Assembly: GCA_035541255.1 (NCBI GenBank)
Contig: DATKNR010000104.1
Span: 1-12,722, forward strand
From: JOPF136 sp035541255
Lineage (GTDB): Bacteria > Acidobacteriota > Terriglobia > Acidiferrales > UBA7541
Direction: 5' to 3'
Length of the DNA: 12,722 bases
The notes under the pieces are model-generated. The model saw only the letters and a program-made list of their open reading frames with translations. It had not been told where the DNA came from and searched no databases. The translations under genes and the position numbers were made by a program. Below, piece after piece: positions 1-7,281 of this stretch; within the stretch, counting starts at the first letter, position 1; each line of letters starts with the position of its first letter.

Positions 1-2217
1 CGCTCCGCGCCACCGCCAGTTCCCGTCAGCGTGCAGCAGCAGTCGCACAAATTCAGCTTCGCGAAGGCGAATGGCGATCGCACGCTCTTCCAGGTGGAAG
101 CCTCGAGCGCCACAGCCTTCACCACCGGCAGCCGCAGCGTGCTGGAAGACGTTGGCATCACCATGTACGGCCAGCGTGGAGACCGCAACGACCGCATCCG
201 CACGCGCGAGTGCGAGTATTTTTCGGATACGGGCCGCGTCGTCTGCCGTGGCGATGTGTACGTCGAACTCGAGGCTGCCCGCGATGCCCGCGAACGTCCC
301 GGCAAGCAAATGGTTCGCGCGGAAACTTCCCAGGTCACGTTCGACCGCGATTCCGGCTCCTCGCACAGCGATCAGCCCATTGTCTTCTCGTTTCCCTATG
401 GAGATGGTCATGCCGTGGGCTTCACCTACGATTCGAATCGCGCCACCGTCCGCCTGCAGCATCAGGTGGTGATGAATCTGTTCCAGGCGCCTCGCGGCGC
501 TGGCGCACCTCGCGGGGAGCCCACTGTAATCAACGCGGCCAGCCTGGAATATCACAACGAAGACGGGATCGTCCGCCTGGAGGGACCCGTGGTGCTCCGC
601 CAGGGCGCTCGGGAACTTACCTGCGCGTCGCTCTCCGTCGAACTCTCCTCTTCGGTTCGCGCGCGCAGGCTGTTCGCCACCGGCCGGCCCACGCTGACTT
701 CCCATGAGCCCCAGGGAACCACCCTGCTGGCCGCGGATTCCGCCGCATTGGATTTGACTCCAGCGGGCACGGCTTCGCATCTTCACGCGGAAGGCACGGT
801 CCGCGGCACACGCACCACGTCGTCCGTGGCCGGCGAACAGCATTTTGGCTCGAACCGTGTAGACGTGGATTTCGACACGCGCACGGGAGCGCCTCGACTC
901 GCCACCGCCGATGGCGACGTCCGCCTGGACACCCCGCCCCGTAAACCTGCGGAAGGCATTGGGCGCCTCTCCACTGCCACCCTGCTTTTGCATTTCGCTC
1001 CGCGGAAGGATGGACATGCGGATCTCCAGCAGGCGGAGTCTCCGGGCCCTGCCACGCTCGAATTTACATCGCCGAAAGACGACACCACTCTTCGCGCTCA
1101 GCGTCTCGTGGCGGACTACAGCTCCCGGCGCGGCACGGGAACACATCTCCGCCAGGTGCACGCCCACCGAGAGGTGGAAATCGACCGGCGGCTCCCCGGC
1201 CAGCCGGTACAGGTGACCCGCTCGGACGATGGGGAGGTGGATTTCGACGCGGGCCACTGGACCGAAGCCCGTCAGTTCGGCAACGTCCGCTTTGAGGAAT
1301 CGGGCCCGCTGGCGCGCCGCGGCCATGCCGATCGAGCCCGCTCCGTTCAATCTACAGACACACTTACTCTGACCGGCAACGCCGAACTGTCCGACGCGGA
1401 CACGGATTCCGCCGCGCCTACTTTCGCACTCGACCAACGGACGGGAGAAGCTCGCGGGGACGGCATCGTGCGTACCACCTATCGCCACGTGGACCCGGCC
1501 GCGGTCGCCAACTTCGCTCCCCAACCAGCGCACATCATGGCGGATCGAATGACCGCTGACCGCAACTCCGAACGGGTCGTCTATTCGGGCCATGCTCGCC
1601 TGTGGCAGGGCGACGCAGTGATCCAGGCGGATACGCTCGAGCTGCTGCAGAAGGAACGCATGTTGCTGGGAACAGGCAACGTGAATGCCCGCCTGCCGCA
1701 GGTGCAGCCCCCGCCCGGCGCCGTGCCACCGGCCTCCGCAGCTGCCCCGGCTCCCGCCGCGAAACTCGCAGCCGCTCCTCCGGTGGGCGCATCCGGCTCC
1801 GGTGCCCCCGGCGACTCCGTCATCTGGGCCGTTCGCGCGGCCAGGCTCACCTATCGCAGCGCCGATGCCGTGGCAGAGCTGGAGCACGCCGTACGCGCGG
1901 AATCGCGCCTCGGCCGCATCTCCTGCGCGCGAATGGAACTCATTCTGTCGCAGACCAACGGTGTTCAGCAGCTCAGCAAAGCTGTCTCGACCGGGGGAGT
2001 TGTCGTCCTGCAGCAGGGTCGCCGCGGAACCGCTGAACGCGCCGATTACACAGCTTCCGATGGACGCTTCGTTCTGAGCGGCGGAAATCCGACGCTTTAC
2101 GATGCCGACCAGGGCACAACCACGGGCCGTGAATTGACCTTCTTTTTGGCCGATGATAGGATTCTCATTGATTCAGGCAATGGCACGCGCACTCTGTCGC
2201 GTCACCGGATCCCGTAA
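1..2217 (+). CDS. lptC: LptC/OstA (LptA-like) LPS-transport periplasmic protein, 5' end missing
   Basis: The frame is open from base 1, so the gene starts upstream; a GTG at 31 is an internal codon rather than a convincing start. About 738 codons are present. Codons ~18-92 look like the LptC domain (FQVEASSATAF, then a short beta-rich stretch ending VVCRGDVYVEL). After this come several OstA/LptA-type beta-strand repeats, for example INAASLEYHNEDGIVRLEG near codon 180. The C-terminal ~230 codons match LptA best: HIMADRMTADRNSERVVYSG, a Pro/Ala-rich linker (codons ~567-604), then GTAERADYTASDGRFVLSGG, which resembles the end of E. coli LptA. Such proteins receive LPS from the inner-membrane LptBFG complex and carry it across the periplasm in a beta-jellyroll groove. 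lptB lies 9 nt downstream, supporting this role. LptC and LptA are normally ~190 and ~185 aa, so this is an unusually long version. The signal/anchor segment lies outside the window. The family is fairly sure; exact domain borders are estimates. Confidence 0.8.
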   Translation, partial: RSAPPPVPVSVQQQSHKFSFAKANGDRTLFQVEASSATAFTTGSRSVLEDVGITMYGQRGDRNDRIRTRECEYFSDTGRVVCRGDVYVELEAARDARERPGKQMVRAETSQVTFDRDSGSSHSDQPIVFSFPYGDGHAVGFTYDSNRATVRLQHQVVMNLFQAPRGAGAPRGEPTVINAASLEYHNEDGIVRLEGPVVLRQGARELTCASLSVELSSSVRARRLFATGRPTLTSHEPQGTTLLAADSAALDLTPAGTASHLHAEGTVRGTRTTSSVAGEQHFGSNRVDVDFDTRTGAPRLATADGDVRLDTPPRKPAEGIGRLSTATLLLHFAPRKDGHADLQQAESPGPATLEFTSPKDDTTLRAQRLVADYSSRRGTGTHLRQVHAHREVEIDRRLPGQPVQVTRSDDGEVDFDAGHWTEARQFGNVRFEESGPLARRGHADRARSVQSTDTLTLTGNAELSDADTDSAAPTFALDQRTGEARGDGIVRTTYRHVDPAAVANFAPQPAHIMADRMTADRNSERVVYSGHARLWQGDAVIQADTLELLQKERMLLGTGNVNARLPQVQPPPGAVPPASAAAPAPAAKLAAAPPVGASGSGAPGDSVIWAVRAARLTYRSADAVAELEHAVRAESRLGRISCARMELILSQTNGVQQLSKAVSTGGVVVLQQGRRGTAERADYTASDGRFVLSGGNPTLYDADQGTTTGRELTFFLADDRILIDSGNGTRTLSRHRIP

Positions 2218-2226
2218 TGTGCCGGC

Positions 2227-2952
2227 ATGTCAAAATTACAAGCCGTCGAGGTTAGAAAATCGTACCGGGGCCGTGTTGTTGTCGATGACGTAAACCTCGA
2301 AATCACCCAGGGCGAAGTCGTCGGGCTGCTTGGTCCGAATGGCGCCGGAAAAACCACCACCTTCTACATCCTCGTTGGTCTCGCCAGGCCTGATTCCGGC
2401 TCGGTTCTTCTAGACGAAGAAGACATCACCGACCTTCCCGTCTATCGCCGCGCGCGTTCCGGCATCAGCTATCTGCCCCAGGAACCATCGGTGTTCCGGA
2501 AACTGACCGTGGAAGAAAACCTTCTCGCCGTGCTCGAAACGCAGCCGCTCTCGCCAGAGGGGCGCCGCGACCGCCTGGAGGAGTTGCTCGCCCAGATGGG
2601 ACTGGAAGCCGTGCGCCACAATCAGGGCGGAACACTTTCCGGCGGCGAGCGCCGCCGGCTGGAGATCGCGCGTTCGCTCGTGCTGCAGCCGTCCTTCATC
2701 CTGCTCGACGAGCCTTTCTCGGGCATCGATCCGGTAACGGTGATCGACATCCAGAAGATTATCCAGGACCTGCGCAACTCCGGCATCGGCGTCCTGGTGA
2801 CGGACCACAACGTGCGCGAAACCCTGCGCGTCACCGACCGCGCCTATATCATCCACGCGGGCCGCATCTTCCTGGCCGGCGCGCCGGACGTGCTCAGTGC
2901 GGACCCCGCCGTGCGGCGAATCTACCTCGGCGAGAATTTCCAGCTAAACTAA
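2227..2952 (+). CDS. lptB: LPS export ABC transporter ATPase LptB
   Basis: LptB is the cytoplasmic ATPase that powers LptFG to extract LPS from the inner membrane and push it along LptC/LptA. All ABC ATPase motifs are intact in this 241-residue protein: Walker A GPNGAGKTT (36-44), Q-loop around LPQEPSVFRKLT (83-94), signature LSGGERRRLEIARSL (137-151), Walker B ILLDEP (158-163) and the H-loop TDHNVRET (192-199, His194). The SYLPQEPSVFRKLTV and TDHNVRETL stretches are typical of LptB and separate it from amino-acid transport ATPases; the length equals that of E. coli LptB. The ATG lies 9 nt after the lptC stop with no clear Shine-Dalgarno, so translation is probably coupled to the upstream gene. 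rpoN starts 4 nt after its stop. Confidence is very high. Confidence 0.97.
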   Translation: MSKLQAVEVRKSYRGRVVVDDVNLEITQGEVVGLLGPNGAGKTTTFYILVGLARPDSGSVLLDEEDITDLPVYRRARSGISYLPQEPSVFRKLTVEENLLAVLETQPLSPEGRRDRLEELLAQMGLEAVRHNQGGTLSGGERRRLEIARSLVLQPSFILLDEPFSGIDPVTVIDIQKIIQDLRNSGIGVLVTDHNVRETLRVTDRAYIIHAGRIFLAGAPDVLSADPAVRRIYLGENFQLN

Positions 2953-2956
2953 AGCT

Positions 2957-4411
2957 ATGGGCCAGTGGCTACAGCCGAAGCTTCATCTGCGCGTGGCGCA
3001 AAAACAGATCCTCACGCCGGGTCTGGTGCAGATGGTCAGCGTGCTCGCGCTGAACCGCCTCGAGCTCCGCGAGATGGTCACCGCGGAGATGGTGGCCAAT
3101 CCCATGCTCGAGGAAGTGACGGAAGAGAATCTTCGCGCCGACAATTATACCGACGAGGCCTTCGTAAAGGCCGAATCCGAAGCGCCGAGCGAAGGCGAGA
3201 AGACCAATCCCTTCGACGAGTTCGACGTCGCCTCCTTCTTCAACCAGTATCTCGGAACCGGCGGGACCGAAACGAAGGGCGAACACGAGGAGGTCGAACG
3301 GCCCTCGTACGAGAAGTTCCTGTCTTCCACGCAGGACCTTAGCGATCATCTCGCCTGGCAGCTCGGCGCCTCTCCCGTCCCCGACCGCCAGCGCCAGCTC
3401 GCCGAGGCCATTATCGGCAATCTCGACGAGAACGGCTACCTTACAGCCACGGTTGAGGAAATCGCGCAGATGGAGAACGCGCAGGTGCCCGAGGTCGAGG
3501 AAGCGCTGGCTCTGGTGCAGGAATTCGACCCGTCCGGCGTGGGCGCTCGCTCGCTTTCGGAATGTCTCGAAAGGCAGCTCGCCGTGCTCGACCCCGACAA
3601 CTCGCCGCCCACGCAGCTCGCCATCGCCATCGTGCGCGAGCATTTGAAGCTCGTGCAGAATAACCAGTTCAAGGAAATCGCCAAGGCGGTCGGCCAGCCG
3701 CTCGAGCAGGTAAAGCTGGCGGTGGACGTCATCAAGAAACTCGATCCGCGTCCCGGCCTTCGCTACAACAAGACGGAGCCGCGCGTCGTCGAGCCCGACG
3801 TCTTTTTCCGCAAGGTAGGCGAGGAATGGCAGGTGTTCCTGAACGACGACGACATGCCGCAGCTCCGGCTGAGTCCCACCTACCGGCGGCTGCTGGCGCG
3901 CGATGCCGCGGATCGCGACGTGCGCAACTACGTGAAGGAACGTTTCACCGCCGCGGTGCAGCTCCTGAAAAACATCGAGCAGCGGAAGCACACCATCCTG
4001 CGCGTGTGCCAGCTGATCCTGCGGCGGCAGCGCGACTTTTTCGAGCACGGCATGGACCACCTGAAGCCGATGATGATCAAGGAAGTGGCGGAAGAGGTGG
4101 GCGTGCACCCCTCCACCGTCAGCCGTGCCGTCGCCAATAAGTACTCGCATTCGCCGCAGGGCGTGTACGAGTTGCGCTTCTTTTTCTCCGAGTCGGTCAA
4201 CGGGCCGCAGGGCGCCGGTGTTTCGTTGCTTACGCTGAAGCGCCGCGTGAAGAAAATGATCGAAGAGGAAGACGCCACGCACCCGCTGACCGACGAGCAA
4301 ATTGCCAAGAAACTTTCCGAAGAAGGCATCGAGGTCACGCGCCGCACTGTGGCGAAATACAGGGAAGATCTGCGCATTCCGAGCACGCACCAGAGACGGG
4401 TGAAGGAGTAA
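2957..4411 (+). CDS. rpoN: RNA polymerase sigma-54 factor RpoN
   Basis: Sigma-54 directs RNA polymerase to -24/-12 promoters and needs an AAA+ enhancer-binding protein to open DNA. The 484-residue protein is full length. Region I is at the N-terminus (QPKLHLRVAQKQILTPGLVQ, residues 4-23), with the Gln/Leu-rich pattern that contacts activators and the -12 element. An acidic, variable region II follows (Glu/Asp-rich, roughly 50-115), then the core-binding domain, a helix-turn-helix (MMIKEVAEEVGVHPSTVSRA, from about residue 372) and the RpoN box TRRTVAKYRE (461-470) that reads the -24 element. The box differs from the usual ARRTVAKYRE only in its first residue. The ATG is 4 nt after the lptB stop and lacks a clear Shine-Dalgarno, as expected of a coupled gene. 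The lptB-rpoN pairing is widely conserved. No activator gene lies in the window, so the regulon cannot be read here. Confidence 0.98.
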   Translation: MGQWLQPKLHLRVAQKQILTPGLVQMVSVLALNRLELREMVTAEMVANPMLEEVTEENLRADNYTDEAFVKAESEAPSEGEKTNPFDEFDVASFFNQYLGTGGTETKGEHEEVERPSYEKFLSSTQDLSDHLAWQLGASPVPDRQRQLAEAIIGNLDENGYLTATVEEIAQMENAQVPEVEEALALVQEFDPSGVGARSLSECLERQLAVLDPDNSPPTQLAIAIVREHLKLVQNNQFKEIAKAVGQPLEQVKLAVDVIKKLDPRPGLRYNKTEPRVVEPDVFFRKVGEEWQVFLNDDDMPQLRLSPTYRRLLARDAADRDVRNYVKERFTAAVQLLKNIEQRKHTILRVCQLILRRQRDFFEHGMDHLKPMMIKEVAEEVGVHPSTVSRAVANKYSHSPQGVYELRFFFSESVNGPQGAGVSLLTLKRRVKKMIEEEDATHPLTDEQIAKKLSEEGIEVTRRTVAKYREDLRIPSTHQRRVKE

Positions 4412-4414
4412 GTG
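4403..4414 (+). promoter_or_regulatory. Shine-Dalgarno and stop-start junction of rpoN/rapZ
   Basis: AAGGAG at 4403-4408 is the last sense sequence of rpoN, TAA (4409-4411) follows, and the rapZ GTG starts at 4412. The spacer is only 3 nt, shorter than the usual 5-9. There is no other ATG, GTG or TTG in frame before the P-loop, so this GTG appears to be the true start and RapZ synthesis probably depends on ribosomes finishing rpoN. Confidence 0.6.
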
Positions 4415-5323
4415 GCCCGGCGTTCCGAGCCGCAATCCCCAGCGCATCGTCCCGATGCCTCGGGGCGACGTCTCGTTCTTCTCACCGGTCTCAGTGGTTC
4501 CGGAAAAGGCTCCGTGCTGCGCGCCTTTGAGGATCTGGGCTACTTCTGCGTCGACAATCTGCCCGTTGAACTGATCCCGAATTTCAGCGAACTGTTCGAC
4601 CGCAGCGAGGAAGGTTTCGCGCGCGTGGCGCTGCTGGTGGACGCGCGCGAGGGGGAGAAGCTCCGCCGGCTGCCCGGCATCTACCGGCAATTGCGCCGCA
4701 GCCACAACGTGACGCTTGTTTTCATCGAGGCGGGAGACGACGCGCTCATCCGGCGGTTCAGCGAGACGCGCCGGCCGCATCCGCTGGGCCGCGAGGGCGG
4801 CGTGCGCGAGGCGGTGCGCCGCGAGCGCGGGCTGATGGCGCCCATCCGCAAGATTGCGGACGTTGTGCTGGACACCACGCGGTTCAACATTCACGAACTG
4901 CGGCAATTCATCACCGAGCGGTTTCTGCAGCCGGAGCGCCAGCCGCTGATGGTGAGCGTGGTAAGCTTCGGTTTCCGATTCGGCGTGCCTCAGGACGCGG
5001 ATCTGGTGTTCGACGTCCGATTCCTGCCGAATCCTCACTTCATCCCCCGGTTCCGACCGCTAACGGGGAGCGACCGGCGTGTGGCGCGGTATATCCGTTC
5101 ATTTCCACAGACGCGGCGATTCCTGAAGCGCGTGACGGACTTGCTGCGCTTTTTGCTGCCCTACTACGTCCGGGAAGGGAAGAGTTATCTGACGATCGCG
5201 TTCGGGTGCACGGGAGGGAGGCACCGTTCGGTGATGATGGCGGAGGCGATCGGGCGAACGCTGGGCCACCGCGACGCGGCGGTGCGAGTGGTGCACCGAG
5301 ACGTTGACCGTTCCGCGTCTTGA
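4412..5323 (+). CDS. rapZ: RNase adapter / P-loop regulator RapZ (YvcJ family)
   Basis: In enterobacteria RapZ senses glucosamine-6-phosphate and delivers the sRNA GlmZ to RNase E, controlling GlmS and hence envelope precursor supply; in other phyla the role is less defined. This 303-residue protein has the N-terminal P-loop GLSGSGKGS (26-34), the CVDNLP motif (46-51), a Walker B-like ALLVDAREGEKL (from 73), the conserved FSETRRPHPLG stretch and the C-terminal CTGGRHRSV motif (266-274) in the RNA/ligand-binding domain. The start is GTG directly abutting the rpoN stop. The ~20 residues before the P-loop are longer than in E. coli RapZ (284 aa). The strongly Lys-rich tail seen in E. coli is not present, although the end is still Arg-containing. 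In the usual neighbourhood hpf and ptsN or hprK stand between rpoN and rapZ; here they are absent. Its RNA partner cannot be inferred. Confidence 0.96.
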   Translation: MARRSEPQSPAHRPDASGRRLVLLTGLSGSGKGSVLRAFEDLGYFCVDNLPVELIPNFSELFDRSEEGFARVALLVDAREGEKLRRLPGIYRQLRRSHNVTLVFIEAGDDALIRRFSETRRPHPLGREGGVREAVRRERGLMAPIRKIADVVLDTTRFNIHELRQFITERFLQPERQPLMVSVVSFGFRFGVPQDADLVFDVRFLPNPHFIPRFRPLTGSDRRVARYIRSFPQTRRFLKRVTDLLRFLLPYYVREGKSYLTIAFGCTGGRHRSVMMAEAIGRTLGHRDAAVRVVHRDVDRSAS

Positions 5324-5348
5324 CAATGAGCGGGAGCGCCCATAGCGT
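5320..5348 (+). promoter_or_regulatory. Candidate sigma-70 promoter upstream of the msbA-like gene
   Basis: A perfect -35 hexamer TTGACA lies at 5320-5325, using the TGA stop of rapZ. After 17 nt comes TAGCGT (5343-5348), which matches the -10 consensus at T1, A2 and T6. It sits at the start of the 99-nt gap, one of the two longest gaps in the window, and ~75 nt before the TTG start of the ABC exporter. This would begin a second transcription unit (msbA-like to udg or beyond). The -10 match is partial, so this remains a prediction. Confidence 0.4.
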
Positions 5349-5422
5349 ACAGTTTTCCTATCTTCGCAGCGCAAACGCGCAGGGGGATGCGCGCGCGCTG
5401 CTGAAAGACGAGTGACGGCGAG

Positions 5423-7279
5423 TTGGCTCTTTCTCTTTCAGCGGAGTTATCGCGACTGCTCGGCTACCTGCGGCCGCATCGCCGGCTGCTGGTGACTGCG
5501 ATCTGCCTGATGTTCGTGGTCGGGCTCGCGGAAGGCCTTACGGCACTGATGATCATCCCGGCGATGGACAAAGTGCTGGACCCGACGATTTCGGACTCCA
5601 AGCTCACGCTGGTTCGCATCCCGTTCACGGACCACAAGCTCATGCTGAACACGCTGTTTCCCGCGAAGATTCATCACGTGTGGGCGGTGTTCAGCCTGTC
5701 GCTACTGGCGTTGTTCGTGATCAAAGGTCTCTCCGAATTTATCTCGACGTCGTCGATCCAGTTTGTGGGCCTCTCTGCAATCACCAACCTGCGCAACCAG
5801 GTGTACGCACGGCTGATCCGGCAGCCGGTGGCCTTTTTCGAGCACAACCCGACGGGACGGCTGATGTCCACGGTGATCAGCGACGTGGAGCGAATCCGCG
5901 GCGCGCTCTCGGAATGGTTTGCGGATCTGTTCCGTCACGTATTTTCGCTGTTCGGTTGCGCGGTGGTGCTGCTGCTGATCGACTGGAAGCTGACGTTGAT
6001 CTCGCTGGTGGTGCTGCCGCTGGTGGTCATTCCGGTAGGCAAGCTCGGCCGGCGCATCCGGCACTCGGTACAGGAGAGCCAGTCGCGGCTGGCGGACCTG
6101 AGCCAGATCCTGCAGGAGACGGTAACCGGAAACCGGGTGGTGAAAGCGTTCGGCATGGAGTCGTTCGAGATCGCGAAGTTCAAGGAAACGGCGCGGCGGC
6201 TGCTGCGGGAAAACATGAGGTGGATCCGCGCGTGGGTGGCGAACGCGCCGCTGATGGAACTGCTGGGAGCGGCGGTTCTTTGCTTCGCGTTGCTCTATGC
6301 GCGCGACCGGATCAAGACCGGAGTGCTGACCAAGGGCGCGTTTATCGCGTTCACCTACGCGTTGTTCCGCGTCTACGAGCCGATCAAACGCCTGGGCGGG
6401 ATTTACCACCAGTTCATGCAGGCGCTGGGCTGTACGCCCAACATCTTCGCGTTGCTGGATCTGCCTGAAGAGGCGGGCGACGAGCCGGGCGCGATTGCCC
6501 TGGAACGTTTTTCGGACCGCATCACGTTTGAAAACGTGAGCTTTTCCTATCCAGGCGGCCCGCAAATCCTCCGCGGGATCCGGCTGGAGGCGCGAGCGGG
6601 CGAGGTGATTGCGATTGTGGGAGCGAGCGGCGCGGGTAAGACGACGCTGGTAAACCTGTTACCGCGGTTTTATTCGCCGACGTCGGGCCGTGTGGTGATG
6701 GACGGGCACGACCTGCGAACGCTGAGCCTGCGCTCGGTCCGCGAGCAGATTTCCATCGTGACCCAGGAGACCATCCTGTTCAATGATACGGTGTGGAACA
6801 ACATCGGCTACGGCAGTCCCGGCGCGACGGAAGAGCGTGTGGTCGCCGCGGCGCGCGCGGCACTGGCTCACGACTTCATCTGCGACATGCCGCAAAAATA
6901 CCAGACGCGGATCGGCGAGCGGGGCCAGCGGCTTTCCGGTGGCCAGCGGCAGCGAATCGCCATCGCGCGCGCGCTGCTGAAGGATTCGCCGATCCTGATT
7001 CTGGACGAGGCCACCTCCGAGCTGGACACGGAATCGGAGCGGCTGGTGCAGCAGGCCCTGGCCAACCTGATGGCTGGGCGGACCACGTTTGTGATCGCCC
7101 ATCGCCTGTCGACCATCCGCAGCGCGGACGCGATCCTGTTGCTCGACGACGGACAGGTCCGGGAGCGCGGCACGCACGAGGAACTGCTGTCGCGGGGCGG
7201 TCTCTACGCGCGGCTCTACGAACTGCAATTCGGCGCGGAAGCGCTGGCGCGGCCGCGACCCGCCGGGGAGCCGGCCTGA
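5423..7279 (+). CDS. msbA: MsbA-like ABC exporter (fused permease and ATPase)
   Basis: This is a half-transporter of the type IV ABC exporter family that would work as a homodimer. In 618 residues it has an N-terminal membrane domain (hydrophobic segments near 20-42, 78-98, 163-202 and 277-318) and a C-terminal nucleotide-binding domain: Walker A GASGAGKTT (400-408), signature LSGGQRQR (504-511), Walker B ILILDEATSELD (524-535, catalytic Glu529) and H-loop His560 in IAHRLST. Length and layout fit MsbA, which flips lipid A-core across the inner membrane, and the nearby lptC-lptB genes make that role likely. Sequence alone cannot exclude another lipid or peptide substrate. The start is TTG at 5423: an in-frame stop at 5402 limits extension, and the next ATG lies inside the first membrane segment. 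No strong Shine-Dalgarno is seen. yicC begins 2 nt after its stop. The family is certain; the MsbA assignment is moderate. Confidence 0.9.
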   Translation: MALSLSAELSRLLGYLRPHRRLLVTAICLMFVVGLAEGLTALMIIPAMDKVLDPTISDSKLTLVRIPFTDHKLMLNTLFPAKIHHVWAVFSLSLLALFVIKGLSEFISTSSIQFVGLSAITNLRNQVYARLIRQPVAFFEHNPTGRLMSTVISDVERIRGALSEWFADLFRHVFSLFGCAVVLLLIDWKLTLISLVVLPLVVIPVGKLGRRIRHSVQESQSRLADLSQILQETVTGNRVVKAFGMESFEIAKFKETARRLLRENMRWIRAWVANAPLMELLGAAVLCFALLYARDRIKTGVLTKGAFIAFTYALFRVYEPIKRLGGIYHQFMQALGCTPNIFALLDLPEEAGDEPGAIALERFSDRITFENVSFSYPGGPQILRGIRLEARAGEVIAIVGASGAGKTTLVNLLPRFYSPTSGRVVMDGHDLRTLSLRSVREQISIVTQETILFNDTVWNNIGYGSPGATEERVVAAARAALAHDFICDMPQKYQTRIGERGQRLSGGQRQRIAIARALLKDSPILILDEATSELDTESERLVQQALANLMAGRTTFVIAHRLSTIRSADAILLLDDGQVRERGTHEELLSRGGLYARLYELQFGAEALARPRPAGEPA

Positions 7280-7281
7280 CC

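Noticed and set aside
2181..2196. TGGCACG just before lptB, matching the -24 element of a sigma-54 promoter (possible rpoN autoregulation)
   Set aside because: The matching -12 position reads CTCTG instead of TTGCA/T and lacks the essential GC, so it is not a credible sigma-54 promoter.
2969..5038. A 689-codon open frame on the minus strand opposite rpoN and rapZ
   Set aside because: Both plus-strand genes are conserved along their full length. High G+C third positions remove stops from the antisense frame, and its translation is a His/Arg/Gln/Leu-rich pattern with no recognised family.
5326..5415. A 29-codon ORF (MSGSAHSVQF...) between rapZ and the msbA-like gene
   Set aside because: It has no Shine-Dalgarno, overlaps the candidate -10 element and resembles nothing I recognise; a leader peptide cannot be excluded but is not supported.
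6793..7281. Upstream extension of the yicC frame into msbA
   Set aside because: This part overlaps the conserved ATPase domain of the exporter; YicC similarity begins only at residues 8-15 counted from GTG 7282.
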